Assembly: GCA_017311315.1 (NCBI GenBank)
Contig: CM029670.1
Location: forward strand, 27,648,949-27,712,948
Direction: 5' to 3'
Source of the DNA: Dendrocalamus latiflorus
Lineage: Eukaryota; Streptophyta; Magnoliopsida; Poales; Poaceae
Length of the DNA: 64,000 nt
Part shown: positions 19,873-29,189 of the stretch, in pieces
Numbering within the stretch: position 1 is the first letter of the stretch
Layout: every line of letters starts with the position of its first letter
Translations under genes and position numbers: made by a program
Notes under the pieces: model-generated
What the model was told of the DNA's origin: nothing
Database searches by the model: none
The model's input: only the letters and a program-made list of their open reading frames with translations

Positions 19873-21112
19873 GTTGCGTCCGTCTTCTCTCACCGATTGG
19901 GGCGGAGGTAGGAGCAGGCGCGGCTGCGGCGGCGGCTGGCTTGGAGAGGAAGGGGGCGGAGGAAGGAGGAGGCGCGGCTGCGGCGGGGGAGAGGAAGGAG
20001 GCGACTGTGCCCCCACTGGCTGCCACCGCGGCCCCTGTTCCGGACTCCCGAGAAGGCGGCGGCGCGGAGCTTGTTCGGGTGGGTCCCTCCTGTCGGCAAG
20101 GAGCTGCCTCCACAGGTGGGCGCGACCCCCGTGCAGCGTGATGACTACTCCACATGCGCATCGCGCGAAGGCCACGTCGGCGGCCTCCGATGGTGGTTCC
20201 ACGCAGAGCACGCCGACAAAGAGCGTGTCGAAGCCGACGTACAGCGTCGGAATGAGTAGGTCGAGGCCGCCGATGAGTGGTGGTGTCCGTGGGGCCGGGC
20301 TGGGGTTGGGGTTCTTCATGGCGCCGAGGGGGACGCCGGTGTTGTTTATGCCGGCGACGGTGGTGAATTCTGCAGAGTTGCCATATTTTGAGCTCCGAGA
20401 GGACCCCTCATTCTGGATGGAGAACAATGTGCAGGTGCAAATTGGATCTACTGCCGATTTTGTTGCTGTTTTGTGAAATTTCTATTGTTTGGAAAATAGA
20501 AATATCATCGTATGAAAATGGGAAAAATGTAAAGCATGAGTATATAGTTTATGTATTGGTCTCAGATTACAGATTTGTGGCAATGACTGACCACTCCAGA
20601 ATTTCATCTTGCACACTAAATAGTAAAGTTCAAAACTACCAACATACACTCTACTTAGCGATCTAACCTGGAGCTCAAATTCAGCAACTAGGTGCTTACC
20701 AGATGAATTAGCAATAGTTTACCCTTGATTTGTTGTTATGATAAATGGAAATTTTATCATTGTCATGTTTGTCAACATGCTATAGTGTCGTTGACCATGT
20801 TTCTTACCCCTGTATTGTTGGCCATGCCCCCAGTATGTGCATCAACATCCTACATATTTTAATATGTTGAGGTTAAAACTTATATCTTTTTCCTGTCTAA
20901 TGGAATGGTGCTTCTTCTTGGAGCAGAGTCGGTGTGCTATGCAAGTACTGATATTGCTGTTATGCTACTTCGCGTAAGATTACTCGCTAGCGGTCTCTTT
21001 CCTTCCTTTGCTTTCCCTATTTCATCTGGATTGCTAACTCAATGGTAAGATTACTCGGCTTTTGACTACTATCTTATACACATTTGGATAATCTGACGGG
21101 AAATATATCTAG
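19873..21112 (+). other. Helitron interior, GC-rich block then AT-rich DNA, origin unknown
   Basis: 19890-20440 is GC-rich, and a plus-strand frame continues to 20476. Its last part (STPTKSVSKPTYSVGMSRSR and ELREDPSFWMENNVQ, then a GTGCAG/GTGC-type junction at about 20435) looks like a real exon, but I do not recognise the protein. 20440-21112 is AT-rich and intron-like. A possible small exon lies at 20928-20971, bounded by AG and GTAAG. Confidence 0.35.
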
Positions 21113-21187
21113 GTTCAAGGAGATGGGGTGATAGTAGCAACACCAACTGGCAGCACGGCATACTCTACTGCTGCAGGCGGCTCAATG
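21113..21187 (+). pseudogene. NAD kinase exon captured in the Helitron
   Basis: A 75-base exon (25 codons) with AG acceptor and GTAGG donor encodes VQGDGVIVATPTGSTAYSTA and then AGGSM. GDG and TPTGSTAYS are the conserved NAD-binding and catalytic-loop motifs of ATP-NAD kinases; the exact wording is closest to the plastid-type plant enzyme. In the source gene this enzyme makes NADP from NAD. Only one clear exon is present, so there is no enzyme here. Flanking DNA looks like intron carried along with it. Confidence 0.85.
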
Positions 21188-21894
21188 GTAGGTTAATTCT
21201 TACAAGTTTCATATCCAAGGAAGCATTAGCTTAAATCGTATTCATGGTATGGTAACAAAAGCATCCACCTATGTTACATAATGCATGTTTCTTCTGTTAC
21301 ATATAATGGCATGTGGCGAATGGATATTTTTCATTGATGAAGCACATGCCTATATGAAAAGACGATATTTTGGTTATAATTATAAAAATAAAAACTTCTT
21401 TCTTGTATTGCACCCTGTACATGTTTCAAGAAGCAATGATGAGGACATCTTGATATTATCCTTGTTTTCCATTGGCTACTGGTTAAGTGGTTCCCCGAAC
21501 CTTTTTCCCAAGCTTCAATAGAATTGGCTCATTCAGTTTGTATACACAGCATTTAGCCATCTCCATTTAAGAATAATAAGAACAGTGAGTCTCCATTACC
21601 TATGAACTAAATTGCCAGTATTCCCTTAATTTGTCATCCGCAATATTTAATATTCAATCTGGTTGCTGCGCTGAAGATATATATTTTTAAAAAGGGGGTA
21701 CACTGCACTGAAAATCCAATGTAGCATTTGGAAACTGAATAATGAGAAATGATGTTATCATTGTTATGGCATGTCTGATTGCTTTTTAGCTTCCTCCCCG
21801 CATGGCATGTAGCATTTTCGTTGTAGGAATCGCCCAACAAACCTGTGATACTGGAGCTTTTGTCGAGTGATTCTGGGGTTGGGAGCTTGGGGTT

Positions 21895-22149
21895 TTGGAC
21901 TACGGTGCAGGTACGGGGAAGACGACCTTCATGCACCGACTGCTGTGCCACACACAGGCGTCAAACATGAGGGGTTATGTGCTCAACCTCGACCCCGCTG
22001 TGATGACGCTGCCGTTTGGGGCCAACATTGACATCTGTTATACAGTGCGTTACAAGGAGATGATGAAGGAGTATGGCCTTGGTCCCAATGGCGCTATCCT
22101 CACCTCGCTCAACCTGTTCTCATTCAAGAGTTCTCAGATAAGTTGTTAG
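21895..22149 (+). pseudogene. GPN1: GPN-loop GTPase 1 (XAB1-type) exon captured in the Helitron
   Basis: The frame encodes GTGKTTFMHRLLCHTQASNM, then LDPAVMTLPFGANIDICYTV and LGPNGAILTSLNLF. This matches the N-terminus of GPN1-type GTPases, with the P-loop GKTT and the diagnostic GPN motif (Gly-Pro-Asn). These proteins help assemble and import RNA polymerase II. After LNLF the match stops and a chance tail ends at 22149. The residues before the P-loop differ from the family (Y where a glycine is expected). Later GTPase motifs are absent, so this is a fragment. Confidence 0.87.
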
Positions 22150-22831
22150 CTGTTCAATTTCACTTATTTAGATAGTTTTAGGAATTCGCATCTACACTGG
22201 GATATCATGCAGGGCACATATTCTGGATTCATAGCTTTGGCTTTCTTCTATATTTCCACTGTTTGTTCATGCTTCTTTCTAATGATTATCGTGGTACTTA
22301 ATTTTCATTACCACATATCTGCACTTAACCTATAAGATCACAATTTTGAATCTGCAATTGTTTGAACTTTAAAACCCATTTAGTCAGTCTTCCCTGCTCA
22401 AGTTGTTGAAGTGGTTTGATCTGAATCATGTTTTGTTTAGTACACACATAGTTCCTGTCTGCTTGATTGCTTTATGTGGTATGTTGTGGACGCTGGTAAC
22501 CTTTTCCTCTAATTCTTTGCAAGGAAGTGTTAGGCTGCCTTTTTATTCCAGCTAAAGCTACAGTTGCAGATGATGTATTGGCATACTCATACTTGTGCCA
22601 AGGTTAAAGAATATATAAATCTGTGTGCAGCAATAATTGTTTTCTAGAGTAAAAGAACCAGCCATGCACTGTGCGACTAGCAGTCTTAGAAAAACTATCC
22701 ACAGGATTGGCCAAGACAATTATGACAGGAAAAAGCACTAAAGATATTCTAAACTGAATTACTATATAACATTAATGATTAGTATCTCCTTGTGTATATT
22801 ATGGTAATTTAAACTGCATAGTTTTCTCCAG

Positions 22832-23171
22832 ATCAGAAATTGCTTGGAAAAATTCGAATTATGCACAAATTCTGGAGTATCTTCGGGAAGAATATGAACT
22901 GAATCAGCGTTTTGGAAGCCTTGACTTCAAACTGAAATTTGTGGAGGTAATTGCCTTGTGTTCATTATTCTTCAGTGCAATAGCTGATTTTTGTTTTCGA
23001 TCATTCATTTACACTTCTTTTTTGTTGTAGCAGCACAACATTCATTTTCTTCAAGAAGTACTCCAAAACAGGCGATCAGATTTGCTGGAGTGGGGTGTCA
23101 TAATACTACTGATTATTGAGATTGTCATCTCATTGTACGAAATTATCAAGGACTCAAACATGATCTCTTGA
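22832..23171 (+). pseudogene. Last exons of a DUF155 (RMD1-like) protein captured in the Helitron
   Basis: Exon 22832-22946 encodes SEIAWKNSNYAQILEYLREE and RFGSLDFKLKFVE. After an intron, exon 23034-23171 encodes HNIHFLQEVLQNRRSDLLEW, a hydrophobic segment (GVIILLIIEIVISLY) and a stop at 23169-23171. This is the C-terminal end of the DUF155 family (yeast Rmd1/Sif2 relatives, plant RETARDED ROOT GROWTH-like proteins), which ends in a membrane helix and acts in mitochondria. Splice sites and the final stop are intact, so this piece could serve as a 3' terminal exon for a chimeric transcript. Confidence 0.85.
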
Positions 23172-25304
23172 GAGCAGTCTATCCAATATATCTATGACAG
23201 GTCCATCTGCCCCCAGCTCATCACCCTTTATCCTGTTATGCTAACACCAGGCTCCCCCTCCCTCTCTCTCCATCCCCTATTGATCTCTAACCTTAAGAGG
23301 AAAGCAAGTTGGGGTATGTTCCCTACCATAGCTCACTTTCCTGATTGCTCTGATACTGCCTGGAGTGCATTTTTGAGTTCTTTTATCCTTTGGTTTCCAA
23401 CTATATTTCACAGCGAACAAAAGTAGTTCCTTCATTCTCCAATGCCCAACAAAATTCAGGGCATCAGGGTAGGGTTTTCTATGGAAACAGAGTTTTAGTT
23501 TTCCTCTCCGAAAGCATTTTTGGAAAGACGTTCTTAATACACGCTGATCTCTTTGCGACAACACAGTTGCCAGGGTTTAATTATTTTGGTAGGACCTGTG
23601 TTAGGTCCAATTTTTGTTGTAAGTCATGATATCAGCAGGCAGCTGGCTATTACGACGGATATAAAGGACGAGAAAACATTCAACATTACTTAATGGCATA
23701 ATCATTTATATTATACACGTGTTTCTCCCGTTTGCTATTATATATCTTGTGAAAATATTCTGTGAGATGAAATTACTGTTGGTTTAACTATAGTAAATTG
23801 CTGGTGCTCTCCTGGAGATCTTGTATAGGAGAACTACGATTTATACGATTTAGCATTCCTTTATCACAAAGCCATATGTCCCCCTACGCCGTTGCCAAGG
23901 TCGCCACCACAACCCACCTGAGTGCTGAGCTTCTTCTTCTTTGCCTCTTTCCCAGCCTCTCCTTCCTTCAAGAAATAGGGGTTTCTTTGGGTTTGATTGG
24001 CTTGGAGTAACATTGTGAAGGTTGGGATATTTCCAGTGATTTTGGAACCGGTGGTGTTTTGATGTTTGATGGTATTCTCCGATGGAGGAAGTAGGGAGAG
24101 AGATGGATAGGGCAGTCAGCAGTGGTTGTGGCCATGGAGAATTTCAGCGCAGCCACTAAGGTAGTGCTAATTGATTTGCTAATCTAATTGCTTTTTCCTT
24201 TTGTTGTCTATTGTTTATTAATTTTCTAAGGACATGCCCAATTGGAATCAATGTTTCTTTATGCCCTACTTTATTTATTTATTTGCTATGGATAAAGTTT
24301 ATTTCATGTTAATACCAGCCCTTCTTGCCATTAACCATCAGTAACTAAACTCTTTCAATTGTCAGATATAGCAAACATAAACACAAAGCCCACAAGGAGA
24401 TATCTGCTTGCATCAAGGATAGCTATATTGGCCTTGATCATGCTTGTTGGTGTATACATATTCTGATTGTCTTTGAAGCAAAATGGGATGCTTAGACAAA
24501 CATGATAGAAAAAGAAAGGGAGAAACCTTGCCATGACACCAGAATTCTAGAGACCGAGATCCCTTATGTGCACTATCCTACACCGGATACATACAGTAGG
24601 TAATGGAGATAGTCTTGCCCACTTGGGCATCTAATTTTACATTTTTTCGGTTAGTGAATAACTTGTGTTTTTCTTTGTTTGTTAGGAAAGAATGTGCATG
24701 CACACCAATTAGATCCTTCACTATCTTATCGATGCAGAGGTCAAGAAATGGATGGTTTGAAACATTGTTGAATAGCCATGAAAATCTTAGCTCCAACGGA
24801 GAGATTTCTCTATCAAGAAAGGCGTAGTAATATCACCTCTATCACAAAAACATTGGATAAATTGTACAATCTGGACTGGTTCGGCGGTGCTGCTAAAATG
24901 AATGTATCAGCTTTATTAGAAATTGGCAATATTGCAGTCACATTCCATGAATTAAATGGCTTAAAATTGGCAATAATTTGAAGCTAATGTTCTGTATTTT
25001 ACTCAAGCATCTAGGCTTTTTTTTATAGTCAAGTTATTCTGTATTATGGCAGTAAGACATGACCATGCAAATGCTCAGCATAAACAACTCAAATTAGGTA
25101 GTTGGCACGATGAAAGCATGTTCCGTTTAATCTGAATCACAACTGTGCATCTGTACCAATTAACAAACACCGTAGCACAATACAAGGGTTATTTATGATG
25201 CTAACTTTGACCATGTGCTTACTTCAGTTGTGAGGAGTATATGGGAAATGTGTAAAGAGAGTTATAAATAGTCAATCCTGTGACTATTGCACATCAGTTT
25301 ATAG
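23172..25304 (+). other. Helitron interior, mostly unassigned
   Basis: About 2.1 kb with no firm match. A frame at 24735-24827 after a good acceptor (TTATCGATGCAG) reads RSRNGWFETLLNSHENLSSN and stops at 24825. It looks like a final exon, but I do not recognise it. Another possible exon near 24540-24600 ends at GTAATGG. A stretch near 23875-24010 opens with MSPYAVAKVATTTHLSAELL, and the protein is unrecognised. The remainder is AT-rich and resembles intron DNA. Confidence 0.35.
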
Positions 25305-25392
25305 CTACCTTGGAGGTTCTCAAGGCAGTTCCGTTGGACTAATTGCTAAAAATACAGTGAAGGTTGATATTCCAGTAGACAAATATCCAACA
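25305..25392 (+). pseudogene. STAR/KH RNA-binding protein exon captured in the Helitron
   Basis: An exon with AG acceptor (TATAG) and a consensus donor (GTAAGTG) encodes GGSQGSSVGLIAKNTVKVDI followed by PVDKYPT. The phrase VDIPVDKYPT is the start of the STAR-type KH domain in plant QKI/SPIN1-like proteins, just before the usual NFVGRLLGPRGN block, which would be in the next exon and is absent. The source protein binds RNA in splicing or flowering control. Only this exon is present. Confidence 0.75.
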
Positions 25393-25748
25393 GTAAGTGT
25401 GATGTTTCTGTAATTGTGATATGTAGTTGAATTATAAGTGTGTTGTTTCTCTAATTGAATCCTGAATATATGATATGTAATTATCTTGAATGTTGTAAAG
25501 TTGTACATGTCATTTATTGTATCACTTATTACTTATTTCGTGTAACGATAATAATGGAATTTGCGCTATGTAATTATCTCGAATGTTGTAAAGTTGTACA
25601 TGCCAGTATAATTTATTTTCTTTGGGGATGAAATTATGTTTTGAACAACCATGTCCTTGCGATGAGGCTAAATTTGCCATTTGTATCATTTTTTTTGTCT
25701 TACACCTTTCATTTTAGGGAAAGGTGTTTTAGCAAGATGTCACAACCA

Positions 25749-26005
25749 TCAAGCTAAGACCTCAGTCTCGCCGAGCTGCATCCATCCGGAGAAGGCGACG
25801 AGTGCCCACTCCTCCCCCTTGTTCTCCTCAGGCAGCCGGTCCTCCGAGCCCTCTCCCCCAGGCAGCGTGACGACAGCGACGGCGCGCTCGAGGACGGGGA
25901 TGGCGTCGGCGTGCCTCCTGAGGGCGCAGTGGATTGCGCAGCGGCAGGCGAACCGGCTGGCCCAGGGTATGCCGTGGCCCACCCGGCATACCCTGTAGGT
26001 CCGCC
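25749..26005 (-). pseudogene. TPR protein fragment (kinesin-light-chain-related type), antisense in the Helitron
   Basis: The minus-strand frame encodes ALRRHADAIPVLERAVAV, a tetratricopeptide helix pair, then a linker and EEWALVAFSGWMQLGET. This wording resembles plant KLC-related TPR proteins, whose TPR repeats bind partner proteins along microtubules. The fragment starts next to a hAT-like end (plus strand GTAGGTCCGCCCTTG, 26013), so it may have come in with that element and not with the Helitron. Family assignment is by memory of motifs; a generic TPR protein is the safe reading. Confidence 0.55.
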
Positions 26006-26332
26006 CTTGGCAAGAACACCTATGATCCATCTCACCGGCCCACTAAAACATCAATCACAATTCACAAAACAACAATCAACACTCAATAACAGCACAAGTT
26101 CACAACTAACTGACCTTGCGCCGTTGCGGAGTGCGGAGAGAGGGCTGACAGGGCCAGGCCGCCGCCGCATCTAACTCCGTCGCGGCCAAGGGAGGTAGAT
26201 CTGACCGCGACCGAGGAAGATCCGGGGGCGCGAGAGCCGGACAGAGGCGTGGGGGCGGCAACGGCGAGGGCCAGGCCACCGGGAGTCAGGAGAGCCAGAT
26301 CTAACGGGGCCCGGGGGCGGGGGAGCCGGATC

Positions 26333-26587
26333 TCAAGTGTAGAACAGATCGAGAAGCGTACGCTCACCGCAGCAGCCCCGCAGCTCGAGCACATGCAGGT
26401 GCGTGAACGGCAGGAGCGAGAGTGGCGCCGGATCGCGCTCAGGCCCGGCGTCGACGGCCACGACCTTAAGCGAGGTGAGGAGGCGCAGGATCCGGCGGAG
26501 CTGCTCGAGCGCGCGGTGGTCGCCGAGGTAGGCGAGACGGCGACGTAGGTGCGGCCGCGCGGAGGTAGTCGACTGTGCCGCCGGCAC
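26333..26587 (-). pseudogene. Leucine-rich-repeat protein exon, antisense in the Helitron
   Basis: The minus-strand frame encodes YLGDHRALEQLRRILRLLTS, then LKVVAVDAGPERDPAPLSLL and LHVLELRGC. These are typical leucine-rich spacing and wording of a plant LRR family related to dynein light-chain-like/SDS22 proteins. After RGC comes a splice donor (GTGAGCG) on the minus strand and the match stops. The CG-rich surroundings resemble the 5' region of a grass gene. It is a fragment and no other exon is seen. Confidence 0.6.
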
Positions 26588-26784
26588 CCGGGCGTGAGAC
26601 TTGAGAGAGTTAGGGTTGTCTGTGATTGTCGCTTTGCTGAGAATGAGAGCAGGAGAAATGAGGGGGCCGGAGGCGCACTGGGCCGTTTGGGCGTGGGAGA
26701 CCGGAGGCGCATTGGGCCGCTCGGCGCATGGGAGGTAGGGGTCGGCCCGAGCTCCTTTTTCTCTTTTTCATTTGAACCCAATTA

Positions 26785-26787
<3 letters not shown>

Positions 26788-26831
<44 letters not shown>
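26788..26831. repeat. (TA)n microsatellite
   Basis: About 44 bp of alternating T and A within the Helitron, between the LRR fragment and a hAT-like end (GTAGATCCGCCCTG, 26900-26913). Confidence 0.95.
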
Positions 26832-26833
<2 letters not shown>

Positions 26834-27204
26834 TATCTAATGTATAGCAGATTTTTTGCAAAAAAATTTAGGTATTCAGTTGAATACCCATGAATTACTG
26901 TAGATCCGCCCTGGCAGGCAGGACGGTAGCCGGCCGGCAGGAGCATTGCGCAGTCGCGCCGCAGAGAGTGGAGAGACTGCGAGAGTGATTTAGAGGAGAG
27001 ACCGAGCAGACAGTGGACAGCGCCGGAATCAGTGAGTGGTAAAACACTATATTTATGTCAATTTAGTTTAGTCCGACAAAAGATTCAGCCTAGCTTCACC
27101 ACTGATCTATAGTGTTCTTGTTTGATAGGCTAATTTTAGAGTATTTTCTTTGCTCCCTATCATTTTGCAATTAGGCTTTTTAAATGTTACGATTATGTTT
27201 TAAT

Positions 27205-27232
27205 CCGTAGCAACGCACGGGCATCCAACTAG
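27205..27232 (+). other. Helitron 3' terminus with hairpin
   Basis: CCGTAGCAACGCACGG folds as CCGT-GC with GC-ACGG around AAC, followed by GCATCCAACTAG. It fits the published maize-type 3' Helitron consensus at every defined base. The hairpin is thought to act as the stop signal for rolling-circle replication. Confidence 0.9.
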
Positions 27233-27360
27233 TTGAGGAAGAAATTAATACGTTCATCCGTCTTTACATGTGGATAGTTGAGGAAGAAATTTATACATGC
27301 ATGTTGCATGCATGTATTGTTCCTTGGTGTTCTTGCTGTGACAGGTATCAAGCTTGACGG

Positions 27361-28898
27361 CAGTGGTGGAGCCACCGGAGGGGCTTCATCAAGCTCTACC
27401 ATACCGTTCAGTGCCCGGAGTCCCGCACCCCCAATCACGTAGGGCGATGCTCGGCACCACGACGACTTACCCGCCCAAAGAAGAAGCACCATTGGGCCAT
27501 TGGGCCGTCTCATCTGCGAATTAGGCCATTTTCATCATGTTGCGGAATCCTTCTCCTTTTCCGCAACTTCTGTTTCAACTTTTCCTCTTTTCGCTGCAGT
27601 AGCAAACTAGCATGGTATTCCTAATCCTGTTCTTTCCAGCAGTTGCCGAGGTGCATAGCTTGGTTAAATAGGCCGTCTCCATGGTTTATACAAGGCGCAA
27701 GACCACTGAGAGGAGGAGGAATCCCACCTCCAGCAACAAGGCACCCTTGCCTGCTGGAACAACAGCTTGCCCGCCGCTTGGAAAAGCTACAAGGACGGAC
27801 CAACAGGTGAGTGAGTTTATCTAGGCCTAGTACAATTTCACTTGCATTTGACAACTTTGGTTCAGCTCCTGCATTACTAGCACCCGCATTTTTGTGCAAT
27901 TACTGTTGTGATTTAGATACCGTGAGCTTCTAGTACGTGGGAGTGCCATTGCATCAATGTATCTAGTTTGTCTGGAAACCGGATAAAGTGCATTGAAGTT
28001 GGATGTAATGCAGGTTGCTATCTGTGAGAATAACTTTAAATTGTTATCGGAAAGGGTACACTAAGAACATACCAATAACCATCCTATCATAACCATCACA
28101 GTCCGTCAGGTTTAGCATGGTGCTATTTTCTGTATGCCATCAAATATGCACTTTGCATAGCTTGTAACCTTTATTTGAATTTTCAGTTCAACAGATAATG
28201 AGAGTTAAGTCCTAACTATTCCAGGCTGATCGAAAAATCTTCATGATTTTGATTATGTTCAGCTGATGACATCAATGTGATAGTCTGTATGTTAACCACT
28301 TGTATTTTTGTGATAGTTTGTATGTTAACCACTTGTATTTTTATTGTAAAGTGCCATATAGATTAGAAGAACTTATGAAGAGTCTCTCAGTTTTTCAAGA
28401 GTATAAAGTTACCAAATCATATACTGTATAACTGTGTCTCAACTCACAAGTACAGGGATAACTGGATAAACAAAATGTTCCCACACAGACATCTCCTATC
28501 TTTTTTAAAAGCAAATCTTGGAATTTATAGTTCTATAGTTTAGTTATTCCAGTCATAGCTAATAATTTCAGTCTGAGTGCATTTTATTAACTGAAATACT
28601 GAATTACACTTTTCTTCCAACCATTCAACTAGCAAAACCTCAGTGGCTCAGGATACTCAGCCTATTTCATACTCGTTCCTTGTCATCAAGCTAAAAAGGT
28701 AAGTAGCACCAAAATCTGAGTGCATTTCCTAAGAACCCCACTGCGTTATGTACTATTTTGTTATATCATTATGCTCTTTTTGAGTGATCTGCATAACACA
28801 AATGTTTGTTATGCTTACTATTTGTAGCTTATGACTTTGCCCAAACTTTAGCTTAGTCTTTGAGCCTATCCTTGATTTTCCTCCTAGCTTCGCCACTG
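27361..28898. mobile_element. Non-autonomous hAT element hAT-2 (1.5 kb)
   Basis: It begins CAGTGGTGGAGCCACCGGAG and ends CCTCCTAGCTTCGCCACTG, imperfect inverted repeats of the CAGTGG(C/T)GGAG type. The flanking octamers are CTTGACGG (27353-27360) and CTCGGCGG (28899-28906). They agree at six of eight positions, and both differences are transitions, as expected for an aged duplication. There is no transposase. The interior is AT-rich, with a direct repeat of TTGTATGTTAACCACTTG-type sequence near 28283-28340. No gene was recognised. Confidence 0.75.
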
Positions 28899-28906
28899 CT
28901 CGGCGG

Positions 28907-29181
28907 TGGCGGCTCCGGCGTGTACGTCGATTGGTGATGCTTCAGATCGGCGTGCGCAGACGTGGGTTGATGACCTCAGTGGCACGATCACGGACTCTGC
29001 GGCGGCAGGTCCAGAGCGTTAGGTTGGTGGTGTTCCCAGGCGGCCATGACCTGCATCGGTGATAATCTCCGGCATGGTCATCGTGCATCGGCATCGATCA
29101 TACATGCATGTTGTGTGAGAGAGATCAGCATATGGGTTAGTACTTACTCAACACGCCATAAGGCCATGGCCTTGGGCCTGA
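28907..29181. other. Intergenic DNA between hAT-2 and hAT-3
   Basis: GC-rich on the left (28900-29060), ordinary on the right. I see no gene or repeat terminus in it. Confidence 0.5.
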
Positions 29182-29189
29182 GTGCTAAT
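29182..29189. repeat. Left 8-bp target-site duplication of hAT-3
   Basis: GTGCTAAT, repeated exactly at 36903-36910, 7.7 kb away. Confidence 0.93.

Larger units (their letters stand above)
19007..27232 (+). mobile_element. Gene-fragment-carrying Helitron (8.2 kb)
   Basis: It begins TCTAAACTAATAAAAG after an A and ends CCGTAGCAACGCACGG...CTAG before a T. This fits the grass Helitron 3' consensus, including a short hairpin (CCGT-GC/GC-ACGG) about 12 bases before CTAG. The flanks rejoin into a sequence present again next to the insertion, which confirms both ends. No Rep/helicase gene is seen, so it is non-autonomous. It carries exon pieces of at least five unrelated genes in the element's sense orientation (SMC6, NAD kinase, GPN1, DUF155/RMD1, STAR/KH) and two in antisense (TPR and LRR proteins). 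hAT-like termini near 26.0 and 26.9 kb indicate later insertions or passengers inside it. Confidence 0.88.
18996..27292. repeat. Tandem duplicated target region that records the Helitron empty site
   Basis: Joining the bases left (18996-19006) and right (27233-27252) of the large Helitron gives CATGTGGATAA plus TTGAGGAAGAAATT. Just downstream, 27267-27290 reads CATGTGGATAG plus TTGAGGAAGAAATT. The only difference in 25 bases is the A/G at the insertion point. The second unit is therefore a preserved copy of the empty target, in a tandem duplication with a unit of about 45 bp. Confidence 0.9.

Noticed and set aside
19035..20427. Long open frames (up to 447 codons) on both strands
   Set aside because: The composition is Pro/Ser/Arg or Gly/Arg from CTCC/CCG repeats. 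The only supported coding there is the SMC6 fragment, and it is split by an intron and a frameshift.
27090..27112. Another hAT right end (CTAGCTTCACCACTG) inside the Helitron
   Set aside because: It resembles the hAT-2 end, but I found no left partner or matching octamer ATCTATAG, so no element can be delimited.
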